Source of the DNA: Roseococcus pinisoli | GTDB taxonomy: Bacteria > Pseudomonadota > Alphaproteobacteria > Acetobacterales > Acetobacteraceae | Direction of reading: 5' to 3' | DNA length: 64,000 nt | Assembly (NCBI RefSeq): GCF_018413645.1 | Contig: NZ_JAHCDA010000001.1 | Span: 558,001 to 622,000, forward strand | In this document: one piece after another, positions 39,762-49,916 of the stretch | Numbering within the stretch: position 1 is the stretch's first letter | Layout: the number at the start of each line of letters is the position of its first letter | Made by a program: the position numbers and the translations under genes | Notes under the pieces: generated by a model | Seen by the model: the letters and a program-made list of their open reading frames with translations, nothing else | Database searches by the model: none | Told to the model about the DNA's origin: nothing

Positions 39762-39870
39762 GACGCGATCTCCAGGTGACCCGACCGACATGGGAACACT
39801 TCGTCACCTGACACCGATTCGCAGCGGGACGAATTTGCGATATTGCGGGTGCGATGTGCGGCCCTGTGGC

Positions 39871-41061
39871 GTGACGCGCCCGAAACCCAGCCTTTCCCGC
39901 CTCCGGTCCCGCACGCGCTTCGGCGCGCGGCGCCACGCGGCGTTGCGGCTGGAACCGCTGCCGCCCGCCTGGCGCCCACAGGCGGCCCGCCCGCGCTGGC
40001 GGGCCGATCCGCCGCGACGCACCCCGATCGGCTTCCACGTCTGGTTGCTGGGGTCGCTGCTCGCGCATGTGCTGCTGGCCGTGGCGCTCTATGTCTGGCC
40101 GGACCCGCGCAAGCCGCAGGACCAGCTCGCCCCGCCGACCTTCGACATCGTCTTCGAGGGGGGACAGCCCCAGCAGCCCGAGGAGGAGCCCGCCGAGGGC
40201 GTGCCGACCGAGCCGCAGCCGCCCGAGCCGCCTTCGACGGCGGAGGCCCCGCCGCCGCCCGACGCCCCGCCCCAGCCCGGCCTGCCCCCGCCGCCTCCCC
40301 CGCAGCAGGAGCTGCCACGGCCGCCCTCACCCCCGCCGCCCAGCCCGGTGCCGCCGATCCCCGCCCCGCCGGTCCAACAGGCGATGCCGCTGCCCCCGAT
40401 CGAGGTCCCGCCGCCCGAGGCCCCGCCGGTGGAGCCCACGCCGATGCCGCGCATGGCGGGCACGGTGGAGCTTTTCGCGCCCACCACGGAGCTCCGCCTG
40501 CCGGACCGGCTCTCGGAATCCCTGCCGCCGCCTCCCCCGCCGCCTCCGCCCGCGCCGCCTCAGCGCCAGACGCCGCCCGCCCAGCAGGCGCAGCCGCCGC
40601 GCCCCAACCTGCCGGGCATCTGGGCGCCGGGCGGCGTGCAGCTGGGCCGGCCGCCGACGCCGCCGGCCGGCCGCCAGCAGGCGCGCGGGCTCGACCTGCG
40701 GGTCGATCCGCGCATGACCGAGGGCCGCCCCTCGCGCGATCCGTCGGTGCGGGTCTCCGGGGCGCAGGTCGGGGCCGACTGGCGGGCGGCCTTCCGCCGC
40801 TGGCTCGACCAGAACATTCATTATTCGCAGCAGGCGATCATCCGGGGCGAGGACGGACAGGTCCGCGTCCGCATCACCGCCGCGGCGGATGGCACGGTGC
40901 GCAACGTGCAGCTGGTGGGGCCCTCCACCTCGCCCTCGCTGAACTTCGGGACGACCTATCCCTTCAACGGCGCGCGGCTGCCGGCCTTCCCGCCGGGCTC
41001 CGATCCCAATGTCACGATCGACCTCACGGTGAACTACGTGCTGCTGCGCGGGGGCCGCTGA
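39871..41061 (+). CDS. TonB-like protein with long proline-rich linker
   Basis: A roughly 396-residue protein with a basic N-terminus (RRTPIGFHVWLL), one membrane helix (GSLLAHVLLAVALYVW), about 200 residues dominated by Pro, Gln and Glu (runs of seven or more Pro), and a C-terminal domain (WRAAFRRWLDQNIHYSQQAI, then GQVRVRITAAADGTVRNVQL) that fits the TonB/TolA C-terminal fold. It could transmit proton-motive energy to outer-membrane receptors. No exbB/exbD or receptor gene is adjacent. The start is uncertain: GTG 39871 or GTG 39856. Confidence 0.78.
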   Translation: MTRPKPSLSRLRSRTRFGARRHAALRLEPLPPAWRPQAARPRWRADPPRRTPIGFHVWLLGSLLAHVLLAVALYVWPDPRKPQDQLAPPTFDIVFEGGQPQQPEEEPAEGVPTEPQPPEPPSTAEAPPPPDAPPQPGLPPPPPPQQELPRPPSPPPPSPVPPIPAPPVQQAMPLPPIEVPPPEAPPVEPTPMPRMAGTVELFAPTTELRLPDRLSESLPPPPPPPPPAPPQRQTPPAQQAQPPRPNLPGIWAPGGVQLGRPPTPPAGRQQARGLDLRVDPRMTEGRPSRDPSVRVSGAQVGADWRAAFRRWLDQNIHYSQQAIIRGEDGQVRVRITAAADGTVRNVQLVGPSTSPSLNFGTTYPFNGARLPAFPPGSDPNVTIDLTVNYVLLRGGR

Positions 41062-41137
41062 GAGGGCAGTTCCGGCGCCGTCAAGACTGTCCGAAGACCG
41101 CTAAGTGATTCATAAGCCCCACAGAACGCTCCGGGCG

Positions 41138-41185
41138 GACTCGAAAGCGCGGTGCAAGCGCTTTTCCACAAGTTTCTGGCGACTC
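41138..41185 (+). promoter_or_regulatory. Two GANTC (CcrM) sites upstream of gcrA
   Basis: GACTC occurs at 41138-41142 and 41181-41185. GANTC is the CcrM methylation site, and GcrA acts at promoters with methylated GANTC. The sites lie 75-122 bases before the gcrA start, so autoregulation by methylation state is possible. A weak promoter, TTGTGT (41201) with TACTCT (41225), follows. Confidence 0.4.
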
Positions 41186-41259
41186 GGGATAATCCAGACC
41201 TTGTGTGTCAATACCTGGTTTGGCTACTCTATATGGTGTCAGGCGAGGGGGATTACCCA

Positions 41260-41766
41260 ATGGATTGGACGACGGAATCGATCGACCGCCTCCGGGCGCT
41301 CTGGGCCGAGGGCCATTCGACTGCCGAGATCGGGCGCCGCATGGGCGTCTCCAAGAACGCCGTCGTGGGCAAGGCGCACCGGCTGCAGTTGCCAGCCCGC
41401 CCCAGCCCCATCCGGCGCGACCCGGCGGCGCCCCGCCCCGTGGCGACCGGCCGCCGGCCGACCTTGCCGCCATTGCGCGCCGCCATGCCGGCCGCCACGC
41501 CGCAGCGGCGCGAGGAGCCGCGGATCGTGGTCGAGGCCGCCCCGCCTGCCCCGCATCCGGTGGCCGCACTGCCGCCCAAGCCCGTCGCGGTGGTCCGCGC
41601 CTTCCCGCGCGTCAGCACCAAGACCTGCTGCTGGCCCCTCGGCGAGCCGGGAACGGAGAGCTTCCGCTTCTGCTGCGACGCCGCGATCCCGGGCAAGCCC
41701 TATTGCGCCGAGCATGCCTCCCTGGCCTATGTCCGCGTGAAGGACCGCCGCGAGGACGCCGCCTGA
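41260..41766 (+). CDS. gcrA: GcrA cell-cycle regulator
   Basis: A 168-residue alphaproteobacterial regulator that binds sigma-70 domain 2 and DNA with methylated GANTC to activate cell-cycle genes. The N-terminal helix-turn-helix MDWTTESIDRLRALWAEGHS and EIGRRMGVSKNAVVGKAHRL is diagnostic. A Pro/Arg-rich linker follows, then the conserved Cys-rich end (CCWPLGEPG, FRFCCDAAI, PYCAEHASLAY). GAGGGG precedes the ATG at 41260, which is the true start although the frame stays open upstream. Confidence 0.96.
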   Translation: MDWTTESIDRLRALWAEGHSTAEIGRRMGVSKNAVVGKAHRLQLPARPSPIRRDPAAPRPVATGRRPTLPPLRAAMPAATPQRREEPRIVVEAAPPAPHPVAALPPKPVAVVRAFPRVSTKTCCWPLGEPGTESFRFCCDAAIPGKPYCAEHASLAYVRVKDRREDAA

Positions 41767-41902
41767 CCCCACGCCGGGCGGCCCCGCCGCCGCCCGAGCT
41801 TCGGCCTCCGGCCTGACGGCAGGGTGGCTTCGCGCCACCTTCCGAAGTTGTTAGCGTCCCGTCATCCCAGGTGAAGGCGGCGGCGACGCCCGAAGATCAT
41901 CC

Positions 41903-42775
41903 ATGACGCTCCAGGGCGTGTTCCTCCAGCTTTGCGCGCTCATGATCTTCGTGGTGATGGACACCACACTGAAGCTCATGACGAGCAATTTCAGCGTGCT
42001 GCAGATCATCTGGGGTCGGTTCTTCTTCTCCTTCCTCACCGTGGCGCTGCTGCTTCGCCTCACCTCCGGCCGGCTGCCGCTGCGCTCCCGCGCGCCTGGC
42101 CTGCAGGCGGCGCGCTCGGCGCTGCTGCTGTGCAGCAGCCTCATCTTCACCTCGGCGCTGGCCCATATTCCGCTGGTGGACGCCACGGCGGTCGGCTTCG
42201 CCTCACCGCTGATCACCGTGGCGCTGGCCGCCATCTTCCTGCGGGAAGCCGTCTCGGCCCGGCGCTGGCTGGGCGTGGGGATCGGTTTCCTGGGCGTGCT
42301 GGTCGCCCTCCGTCCCCCCTTCCTGACGGGCGCGCCGCTGCACTGGGCCTATCTCCTGCCCCTCGCCACGGCGACGATGTTCGGCTTCTATCAGATACTG
42401 ACGCGGAAGCTTTCCACGGTGGACGACAGCCGCGTCACCATCCTGCACACCGGCATGACCGCCGGCGCCATCGCCACGCTCTCGCTGCCTTTCGTCTATG
42501 TCGCCCCCACGGCCCTGGAATGGACGGCGCTGATCGCCGTCGGCGTGCTGGGCGGCATCAGCCATGGGCTGCTGGTCCTGGCCTATGCCCGCGCGCCGGC
42601 GAGCCTGCTGGCGCCGCTCTCCTATACGCAGCTGATCTGGGCCAGCGTCGCCGGCGTGCTGGTCTTCGGTGACTGGCCGGATGCGGTGACCCTGGTGGGC
42701 GCGGCGATCATCGCCGCAGGCGGCGTCCTCATCGCGCTGCCGCAACGCCCGCGCAACGGATTGCCCAAGGCCTGA
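41903..42775 (+). CDS. EamA/DMT superfamily transporter
   Basis: A 290-residue ten-helix transporter, similar to the RhaT/S-adenosylmethionine-uptake (Sam)-like group of DMT proteins. AVGFASPLITVALAAIFLRE and VTLVGAAIIAAGGVLI are the repeat ends. Substrate unknown. It is unrelated in sequence detail to the EamA protein at 36.2 kb. It precedes pmtA by 138 bases. Confidence 0.87.
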   Translation: MTLQGVFLQLCALMIFVVMDTTLKLMTSNFSVLQIIWGRFFFSFLTVALLLRLTSGRLPLRSRAPGLQAARSALLLCSSLIFTSALAHIPLVDATAVGFASPLITVALAAIFLREAVSARRWLGVGIGFLGVLVALRPPFLTGAPLHWAYLLPLATATMFGFYQILTRKLSTVDDSRVTILHTGMTAGAIATLSLPFVYVAPTALEWTALIAVGVLGGISHGLLVLAYARAPASLLAPLSYTQLIWASVAGVLVFGDWPDAVTLVGAAIIAAGGVLIALPQRPRNGLPKA

Positions 42776-42913
42776 GCATAAAGCGGTTGCGCGACCAGGG
42801 GGCGAGGAGTAACCCGGTTCAACTCGACGACCAGAGGGACGAGTCACATTTCCATTTCCGGCCTCTCGGAGGGTGAGCGCGCCCATCCTCGCGCTTCGCT
42901 GGACGCTGCGTCC

Positions 42914-43528
42914 GTGCGGGATGCGTACCGCCGCTGGGCGGGCGTCTACGACGTGGTTTTCGGGGGCGTTTCCGCTTTCGGCCGGCGCCGCGCCGTGGCC
43001 GCCGTCAACCGCCTCGCGCAATCCAGCGGCCGCCGCGTGCTCGAGGTGGGCGTGGGCACCGGGCTGGCCCTGCCGCATTACCGCCGGGACCTCGATGTCG
43101 TGGGCATCGACCTGTCGCGCGACATGCTGCTGAAGGCGCAGGAGCGCGTGAAGCAGGAGCGCCTTTCGGCCGTCCACGGGCTGCTGGAGATGGACGCGGA
43201 AGGCATGGCCTTCGCCGATGACAGCTTCGACATCGCCGTGGCCATGTTCACCGCCTCCGTGGTGCCGGACGCCAAGAAGCTCTTCGCCGAGATGTCGCGC
43301 GTGGTGCGCCCGGGCGGCCAGCTCCTCTTCGTGAACCATTTCGCCGCGGATTCGGGCTTCCGCTGGTGGCTGGAGCGCAGCACGGCGCCGCTTGCGCGAA
43401 TCCTGGGCTGGCACCCGGACTTCATGCTCAGCGATCTGCTGGACCGCGCCGAGGCCACGATCGAGCGGATGGAATCCTGCCCGCCGCTGTCGCTCTTCAC
43501 CCTCGTCCAGGTGAAGAACCCGGGCTGA
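42914..43528 (+). CDS. pmtA: PmtA-type phospholipid N-methyltransferase
   Basis: A class I SAM-dependent methyltransferase resembling Rhodobacter-type PmtA, which converts phosphatidylethanolamine stepwise to phosphatidylcholine. Motif I is VLEVGVGTGLALPHY, motif II VVGIDLSRDML, and VAMFTASVVPD with VVRPGGQLLFVNHF are typical of this subgroup. The start is uncertain. GTG 42914 gives 204 residues; the frame is open upstream to an ATT at 42848 behind GAGGGACGAG, giving a longer N-terminus. Together with the PlcP-like gene at 13.6 kb it would make and break phosphatidylcholine. Confidence 0.87.
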   Translation: MRDAYRRWAGVYDVVFGGVSAFGRRRAVAAVNRLAQSSGRRVLEVGVGTGLALPHYRRDLDVVGIDLSRDMLLKAQERVKQERLSAVHGLLEMDAEGMAFADDSFDIAVAMFTASVVPDAKKLFAEMSRVVRPGGQLLFVNHFAADSGFRWWLERSTAPLARILGWHPDFMLSDLLDRAEATIERMESCPPLSLFTLVQVKNPG

Positions 43529-43912
43529 TCGGGGCGACCCTCCGTCCGGAGGATCCTGGCCGCCGACCGCGCTTTTCCCATCGGCGAATCGGTCAGGCGC
43601 TTCGCCTTCGCATCGCCGCCGACGGAATGGATCCGCGCCGAGGGTTAGCGCCCATCATTCGAACAGCCCTGCTCGCAAGCCATAACCTTCTGTATTCGCG
43701 CTTTATTCACGCACCCAAGCGAGGCGACGAGATCGGCCTCTCGTTGACCCGCCGCGAAGAGAACCAGTCCTTTGCCGCCCGCCGACAGAAGCGACCAAAC
43801 AGCTCTTCGCTAAACACTGAATAGCTGTTCACTTCTTCACGTCTCCAATGAAATCAATCCTTTGCAGTATCAAGGGCTTGTATTGTTCCGCAGCACGGAC
43901 GAAGCTGCATGG
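43529..43912 (+). other. Gene-free region between pmtA and the ArsR repressor
   Basis: No convincing coding frame. It is more AT-rich than its surroundings in 43670-43870. It contains the TGAA-N6-TTCA operator (43818-43831), an AACAGCT/AGCTGTT inverted repeat (43799-43805, 43823-43829) and a small CCTCC-GTCC-GGAGG hairpin just after pmtA. Nothing else was recognised. Confidence 0.5.
43818..43831. promoter_or_regulatory. ArsR/SmtB-type operator (TGAA-N6-TTCA)
   Basis: TGAATAGCTGTTCA matches the core of the 12-2-12 operator used by SmtB/CzrA zinc repressors. It lies 82 bases before the ATG of an ArsR-family gene whose last helix carries the SmtB zinc ligands, so autoregulation by metal is likely. 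Confidence 0.7.
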
Positions 43913-44242
43913 ATGGCGACAGGCGTGCGCATCGACGAGGATGAGGTGGTGGAGCTGGCGGAGATGTTCCGCCTGATGAGCGATCCCACGCGGCTCAAGA
44001 TCATCCTCGCCTGCCTCGACCAACCCGTCTCGGTCGGTGCCACGGCGGAAATGCTCGCCATCTCGCCCAGCCTCGTCTCCCACCATCTGCGCCTGCTGCG
44101 CGCGGCGCGGCTCCTGCAGGCGGACCGTCGCGGAAGGCAGGTCTTCTACATGGTGGGCGATCCGCACATCCGCTCCATGCTCACGGACATGGTCGACCAT
44201 GTGGCCGAGGGCGGCGACGGAGAGCTGATCGAAGCGGGCTGA
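43913..44242 (+). CDS. ArsR/SmtB family metal-sensing repressor, alpha-5 zinc site type
   Basis: A 109-residue winged helix repressor (LMSDPTRLKIILAC, then the recognition helix SPSLVSHHLRLLR). The C-terminal helix contains D83, H85, H96 and E99. This spacing (2, 11, 3) is identical to the alpha-5 zinc ligands of SmtB (D104, H106, H117, E120) and CzrA, so Zn(II) or Co(II) sensing is expected. There is no arsenic-type CVC motif. An operator of the matching type lies 82 bases upstream. No metal exporter is adjacent, so besides itself its targets are unknown. ATG 43913 was chosen. Confidence 0.88.
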   Translation: MATGVRIDEDEVVELAEMFRLMSDPTRLKIILACLDQPVSVGATAEMLAISPSLVSHHLRLLRAARLLQADRRGRQVFYMVGDPHIRSMLTDMVDHVAEGGDGELIEAG

Positions 44243-44280
44243 ATTCGCTGAAATTCAATCCAGCCGCGCAGAAGCGAGGC

Positions 44281-44309
44281 TTGTAGCGACTTTTGGCTGC
44301 TTCTATGGT
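44281..44309 (+). promoter_or_regulatory. Candidate promoter for the cytochrome oxidase operon
   Basis: TTGTAG (44281-44286), 17 bases, TATGGT (44304-44309), about 140 bases before ctaC. Moderate match to a sigma-70 promoter by eye. Confidence 0.3.
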
Positions 44310-44449
44310 CCGGGCGCGGCGCGGCGACCTTCGCCACATGGCTTCCCCTGAGGCGAAACGACGCGATACGCTTGAAATTGGCGGCCGATGGGGTTGCCGG
44401 GCGGCCCCCTCCCGGGCGTCGCCTCCAGTTGAAGGCAGGGTGCGACGGC

Positions 44450-45337
44450 GTGATCGGGCGTATCGGACGAAATCTCGGATTGGCGGTGCTCGCGGCAGCG
44501 AGCGTCTCCGCAGCGCAGGCTCAGGACATGGTCGGTGCGCCGCAGCCCTGGGGCATCGGCCTTCAGGCGGCCGGCGGCCCCATCAAGGAACGCATCCACG
44601 ACTTCAATGATCTGCTGCTGTGGATCATCATCATCACCACGGTCTTCGTGGCGGCCCTGCTTGCCGTTTGCCTGTGGAAGTACAACCACAAGACCAATCC
44701 GGTCGCCTCGCAGAACAGCCATAACACCGCGCTGGAAATCGCCTGGACGGTCGTTCCGGTGCTGATCCTGCTGGTGATCGCGATCCCGTCCTTCCGCCTG
44801 ATCTACTACCAGGACCGCGCGCGTGACGCCGACCTGACGATCAACGTGACGGGCCGCCAGTGGTACTGGAACTACGCCTATCCGGATAACGGCAACTTCA
44901 ACTTCGACAGCCGCATGGTCGCCGACGCCGATCTCCAGCCCGGCCAGCTGCGCAACCTCGATGTCGATGAGCCGCTGGTGGTGCCCGTGAACCGCACGAT
45001 CCGCATCATCACCCACGGCCAGGACGTGATCCACAGCTTCTTCGTGCCCTCGCTCGGCGTGCAGCGCTACAGCATCCCCGGCCGGACCATCGAGACCTGG
45101 ATGCGCGCCGACCACACCGGCACCTTCTACGGCCAGTGCAACCAGATCTGCGGCACCAACCACGCCTTCATGCCGATCGTGGTGCGCGCCCTCCCGCAGG
45201 CCGAGTTCGACGCCTGGGTCGCCAGCGCCCGCACGCGCTTCGCCGATTCGACGGGCGCCGCCCCGGCCCCGGTCGCGATCGCCGAAGCTGCCCGCGGCAA
45301 TGCCGGCACCGAGGTCCAGCTCGCCGCGCGTCAGTGA
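44450..45337 (+). CDS. ctaC: Cytochrome c oxidase subunit II
   Basis: A 295-residue subunit carrying the binuclear CuA centre that takes electrons from cytochrome c. A signal sequence (LGLAVLAAASVSAAQAQ) is followed by two membrane helices (about 54-76 and 97-118), the aromatic WYWNY electron-entry patch, and the CuA ligands in GQCNQICGTNHAFM. The GTG at 44450 (GAAGGCAGGG upstream) gives the best signal peptide. First gene of the ctaC-D-B-orf-G-E operon. Confidence 0.96.
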   Translation: MIGRIGRNLGLAVLAAASVSAAQAQDMVGAPQPWGIGLQAAGGPIKERIHDFNDLLLWIIIITTVFVAALLAVCLWKYNHKTNPVASQNSHNTALEIAWTVVPVLILLVIAIPSFRLIYYQDRARDADLTINVTGRQWYWNYAYPDNGNFNFDSRMVADADLQPGQLRNLDVDEPLVVPVNRTIRIITHGQDVIHSFFVPSLGVQRYSIPGRTIETWMRADHTGTFYGQCNQICGTNHAFMPIVVRALPQAEFDAWVASARTRFADSTGAAPAPVAIAEAARGNAGTEVQLAARQ

Positions 45338-45389
45338 CGCGCGGCCATCCGATTTGAACAGCTTCACCCGCCTCCGGGCGGGCTACTGA

Positions 45390-47012
<1,623 letters not shown>

Positions 47013-47063
47013 GACCCCGGCTGCGGCGCCCGGCCCCTTATCGGGCGCCACACGGGAACCGAT

Positions 47064-48026
47064 ATGAGTGACATGACGGCAAACGGTGAAAGGGGGGCGC
47101 AAGCCCCCCTTGATGCTTCTGGAACCCTCCCGCTCGACACCTCCGAGGTGCGGGACTGGATCACCCTGCTCAAGCCACGCGTGCTGTCCCTGGTCGTCTT
47201 CACCGGGGTCATCGGCCTGGCGGTGGCGCCCGGCCACCTGCACCCCATCCTCGCCGTGACTGCCATCCTGTGCATCACGATCGCGGCCGGCGCCGCCGGC
47301 GCCATCAACATGTGGTACGACCGCGACATCGATGCGGTCATGCGCCGCACCCAGAAGCGGCCCATCCCGACGGGCCGGATCGGCGCCGACGCCGCCCTGG
47401 CCTACGGCATCCTGCTCGCGATCGGCTCCATCGGCCTGATGGGCCTGGCCACCAACTGGCTGGCCGCCATCGTCCTGGCGGGCTCGATCGGCTTCTACGT
47501 CTTCATCTACACCATGTGGCTGAAGCGCCGGACGCCCCAGAACATCGTGATCGGCGGCGCCGCCGGCGCCTTCCCGCCCCTCATCGGCTGGGTCGCGGTG
47601 ACGGGCCAGATCGACGCGGTGCCGCTGGTCCTCTTCGCCATCATCTTCATGTGGACGCCGCCCCATTTCTGGGCCCTGTCGCTCTGGGCGCATCAGGACT
47701 ACCAGCGCGCCGGCGTGCCCATGCTGCCGGTCATCTCCGGCGCCCGCGAGACCCGGCGCCAGGTGCTGATCTACACCATCCTGCTGGTGCCGCTCACGCT
47801 CGCGCCCTGGCTGATGGGCTTCAACACGGTCGTCTATGGCGTTGTCGCTGCCCTGCTGGGCGCCAACTTCCTCCGCCACGCCTGGCTCGTCTGGAAGGAT
47901 GAGCAGGATGCGTCCGGCGTCTCCCTGCAGGGCGACGCGGCGGCCAAGAAGTGCTTCAAGTACAGCGTCTACTACCTGTTCCTTCTCTTCGCCGCCCTGG
48001 CGGCTGACCGGTTGATCCTGGCATGA
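47064..48026 (+). CDS. ctaB: Protoheme IX farnesyltransferase (heme O synthase)
   Basis: A 320-residue UbiA-type prenyltransferase that adds farnesyl to heme B, giving heme O, the substrate of CtaA. The prenyl-diphosphate motif NMWYDRDIDAVMRRTQ and the second loop HQDYQRAGVPMLP are present, with about eight or nine membrane helices. Its stop overlaps the start of a 41-residue membrane protein (ATGA). Confidence 0.97.
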   Translation: MSDMTANGERGAQAPLDASGTLPLDTSEVRDWITLLKPRVLSLVVFTGVIGLAVAPGHLHPILAVTAILCITIAAGAAGAINMWYDRDIDAVMRRTQKRPIPTGRIGADAALAYGILLAIGSIGLMGLATNWLAAIVLAGSIGFYVFIYTMWLKRRTPQNIVIGGAAGAFPPLIGWVAVTGQIDAVPLVLFAIIFMWTPPHFWALSLWAHQDYQRAGVPMLPVISGARETRRQVLIYTILLVPLTLAPWLMGFNTVVYGVVAALLGANFLRHAWLVWKDEQDASGVSLQGDAAAKKCFKYSVYYLFLLFAALAADRLILA

Positions 48027-48148
48027 CCCCTGACGAAAAGTCCCTGTTCGAGCGTCGCCGCCGCGGGCGGAACTGGGCCATCCTCGTGGCGCTCGTCGGT
48101 CTCGCGCTGCTCTTCTATCTCATCTCGATGGTGAGGCTTGTCCGATGA
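48023..48148 (+). CDS. Small single-helix membrane protein of the cox operon (CoxF-like)
   Basis: A 41-residue protein, MTPDEKSLFERRRRGRNWAI followed by one hydrophobic helix (LVALVGLALLFYLIS) and a short basic end. Its start overlaps ctaB and its stop overlaps ctaG, both by four bases, so it is clearly translated as part of the operon. Such mini-proteins recur at this place in alphaproteobacterial cta operons; a role in oxidase assembly is likely but not established. Confidence 0.85.
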   Translation: MTPDEKSLFERRRRGRNWAILVALVGLALLFYLISMVRLVR

Positions 48149-48765
48149 TCCCACGTCCCGACCCCGCCACCGTCTCGAAGCGCAACCGCCGGGTGGCCTT
48201 CGCCGCCGCGGGTTTCGTGACCTTCATGGTCGGCCTCTCCTTCGCCGCCGTGCCGCTCTACACGATGTTCTGCCAGATGACCGGCTATGGCGGCACGCCG
48301 ATGCTAGGCCAGGCCGCCCCCGGGGCGCAGGCCGATTCGCGCAGCATCACCATCCGCTTCAACGCGAACACCCATCCCTCCCTGCCCTGGCAGTTCGCCC
48401 CGCAGCAGCGGTCCATGGACCTTCGCCTCGGCGAGGAAGGGATGGCCTTCTACGAGGCGCGCAACCTGACGGACCAGAGCGTCTCCGGCGTCTCGACCTA
48501 CAACGTCACCCCCGAGATCGTGGGCCGGTACTTCCACAAGACCGCCTGCTTCTGCTTCGAGGACCAGACGCTGGAGCCCAACCAGCGCGTGGACATGCCG
48601 CTGGCCTTCTGGGTGGATCCCCGGATCGCCGAGGACCCGCAGACGCGCGACATCCGCACCATCACGATCAACTACACCTTCTTCCGCAGCCTGCATGACG
48701 CGGAGCGGGCCGGGGCGCTGGCCAATGCCGGCGAGCATGTCGGGAACGCGCGCTTCCAGCGCTGA
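48145..48765 (+). CDS. ctaG: Cytochrome c oxidase assembly protein CtaG (Cox11)
   Basis: A 206-residue copper chaperone inserting CuB into subunit I. One N-terminal membrane helix (VAFAAAGFVTFMVGLSFAAV) and a periplasmic immunoglobulin-like domain with the copper motif CFCFEDQ; a further Cys lies in LYTMFCQMTGYGG just after the helix. Normal length. Coupled to the preceding mini-protein. Confidence 0.97.
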   Translation: MIPRPDPATVSKRNRRVAFAAAGFVTFMVGLSFAAVPLYTMFCQMTGYGGTPMLGQAAPGAQADSRSITIRFNANTHPSLPWQFAPQQRSMDLRLGEEGMAFYEARNLTDQSVSGVSTYNVTPEIVGRYFHKTACFCFEDQTLEPNQRVDMPLAFWVDPRIAEDPQTRDIRTITINYTFFRSLHDAERAGALANAGEHVGNARFQR

Positions 48766-48970
48766 GGCTTCCCGCTTTCCAGATCGCGGCGGCGCCATCG
48801 CGCCCCGCGCCGGGCGAAGTTCCTCCGCCGCCCGCATCGACGCGGCCTGACGCGCCTTTCAGGCCGGATATCAACGCCCCGCACCTTGATTCCGCGCACG
48901 TTTCCATGGATGGTGCGACGCGATTGACCGGCGCTGACTGGCGCCGGAACGACACTGTGCAGGATCGAGC

Positions 48971-49807
48971 ATGGCCAGCAACGTTGAGGGGCACGCCCCC
49001 TACAAACACCCGTACCACCTGGTGGACCCGTCGCCCTGGCCGCTGCTCAGCGCCTTCTCGGGCGCGACGCTGCTGTTCGGCATCGTGCTCTTCGCCCATG
49101 AGAACATCCACTGGGTCCTGGGCGTCGGCGTCCTGGCCCTGCTGGCCTGCATGTTCTTCTGGTGGCGCGACGTCCTGCACGAGAGCCGGAACAGCTTCTA
49201 CCACACGGCGGTCGTGCGGCTGGGCCTGCGCTACGGCATGATCCTGTTCATCACCTCCGAGGTGATGTTCTTCGTGGCGTTCTTCTGGGCCTTCTTCCAC
49301 TTCGCCCTGTACCCGGCCCATGTGTCGGGCGCCGTGAACGCCATCTGGCCGCCGGCCGGCACGTTGACCTTCGATCCGTTCGGCCTGCCCTTCCTGAACA
49401 CCATGATCCTGCTGCTCTCGGGCTGCACGGTGACCTGGGCGCACCACGCGCTGATCCAGGGCGACCGCAAGGGCCTGGTGCGGGGCCTGGCGCTGACGGT
49501 GCTGCTCGGCATGACCTTCTCGGCCCTGCAGGCCTGGGAATATGCCGAGGCGCCCTTCGCCTTCCATGGCGGCGGCATCTACTCCTCGACCTTCTTCCTG
49601 GCGACGGGCTTCCACGGCTTCCACGTCATCGTCGGCACCATCTTCCTGGCGGTCTGCCTGTTCCGCGCCATGCGCGGCGGCTTCACGCCGGAGCGCCACT
49701 TCGGCTTCGAGGCGGCCGCCTGGTACTGGCACTTCGTGGACGTGGTGTGGCTCTTCCTCTTCGTCACCATCTACTGGTGGGGCGCAGGCGAGATCGCGCA
49801 TCACTGA
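48971..49807 (+). CDS. ctaE: Cytochrome c oxidase subunit III
   Basis: The 278-residue seven-helix subunit that stabilises the catalytic core. It begins with HPYHLVDPSPWPLL, and contains GLRYGMILFITSEVMFF and the C-terminal WYWHFVDVVWLFLF, the family's conserved ends. It lies 205 bases after ctaG, a gap without visible genes, and is followed by a strong terminator. Confidence 0.98.
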   Translation: MASNVEGHAPYKHPYHLVDPSPWPLLSAFSGATLLFGIVLFAHENIHWVLGVGVLALLACMFFWWRDVLHESRNSFYHTAVVRLGLRYGMILFITSEVMFFVAFFWAFFHFALYPAHVSGAVNAIWPPAGTLTFDPFGLPFLNTMILLLSGCTVTWAHHALIQGDRKGLVRGLALTVLLGMTFSALQAWEYAEAPFAFHGGGIYSSTFFLATGFHGFHVIVGTIFLAVCLFRAMRGGFTPERHFGFEAAAWYWHFVDVVWLFLFVTIYWWGAGEIAHH

Positions 49808-49810
49808 TCT

Positions 49811-49840
49811 TTTGGGCCGGCTCAGCCGGCCCAAATTTTA
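49811..49840 (+). terminator. Intrinsic terminator after ctaE
   Basis: An 11-bp stem TTTGGGCCGGC / GCCGGCCCAAA with a TCA loop, followed by TTTTAT. It separates the oxidase operon from SURF1. Confidence 0.92.
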
Positions 49841-49916
49841 TCTGCCCCGGGTTTTTCCTTCCCGGGGCAGCTGAACTTCCGAAGGGCCCCCGGGGCCCGG
49901 CAAGGGGCACCGTTTC

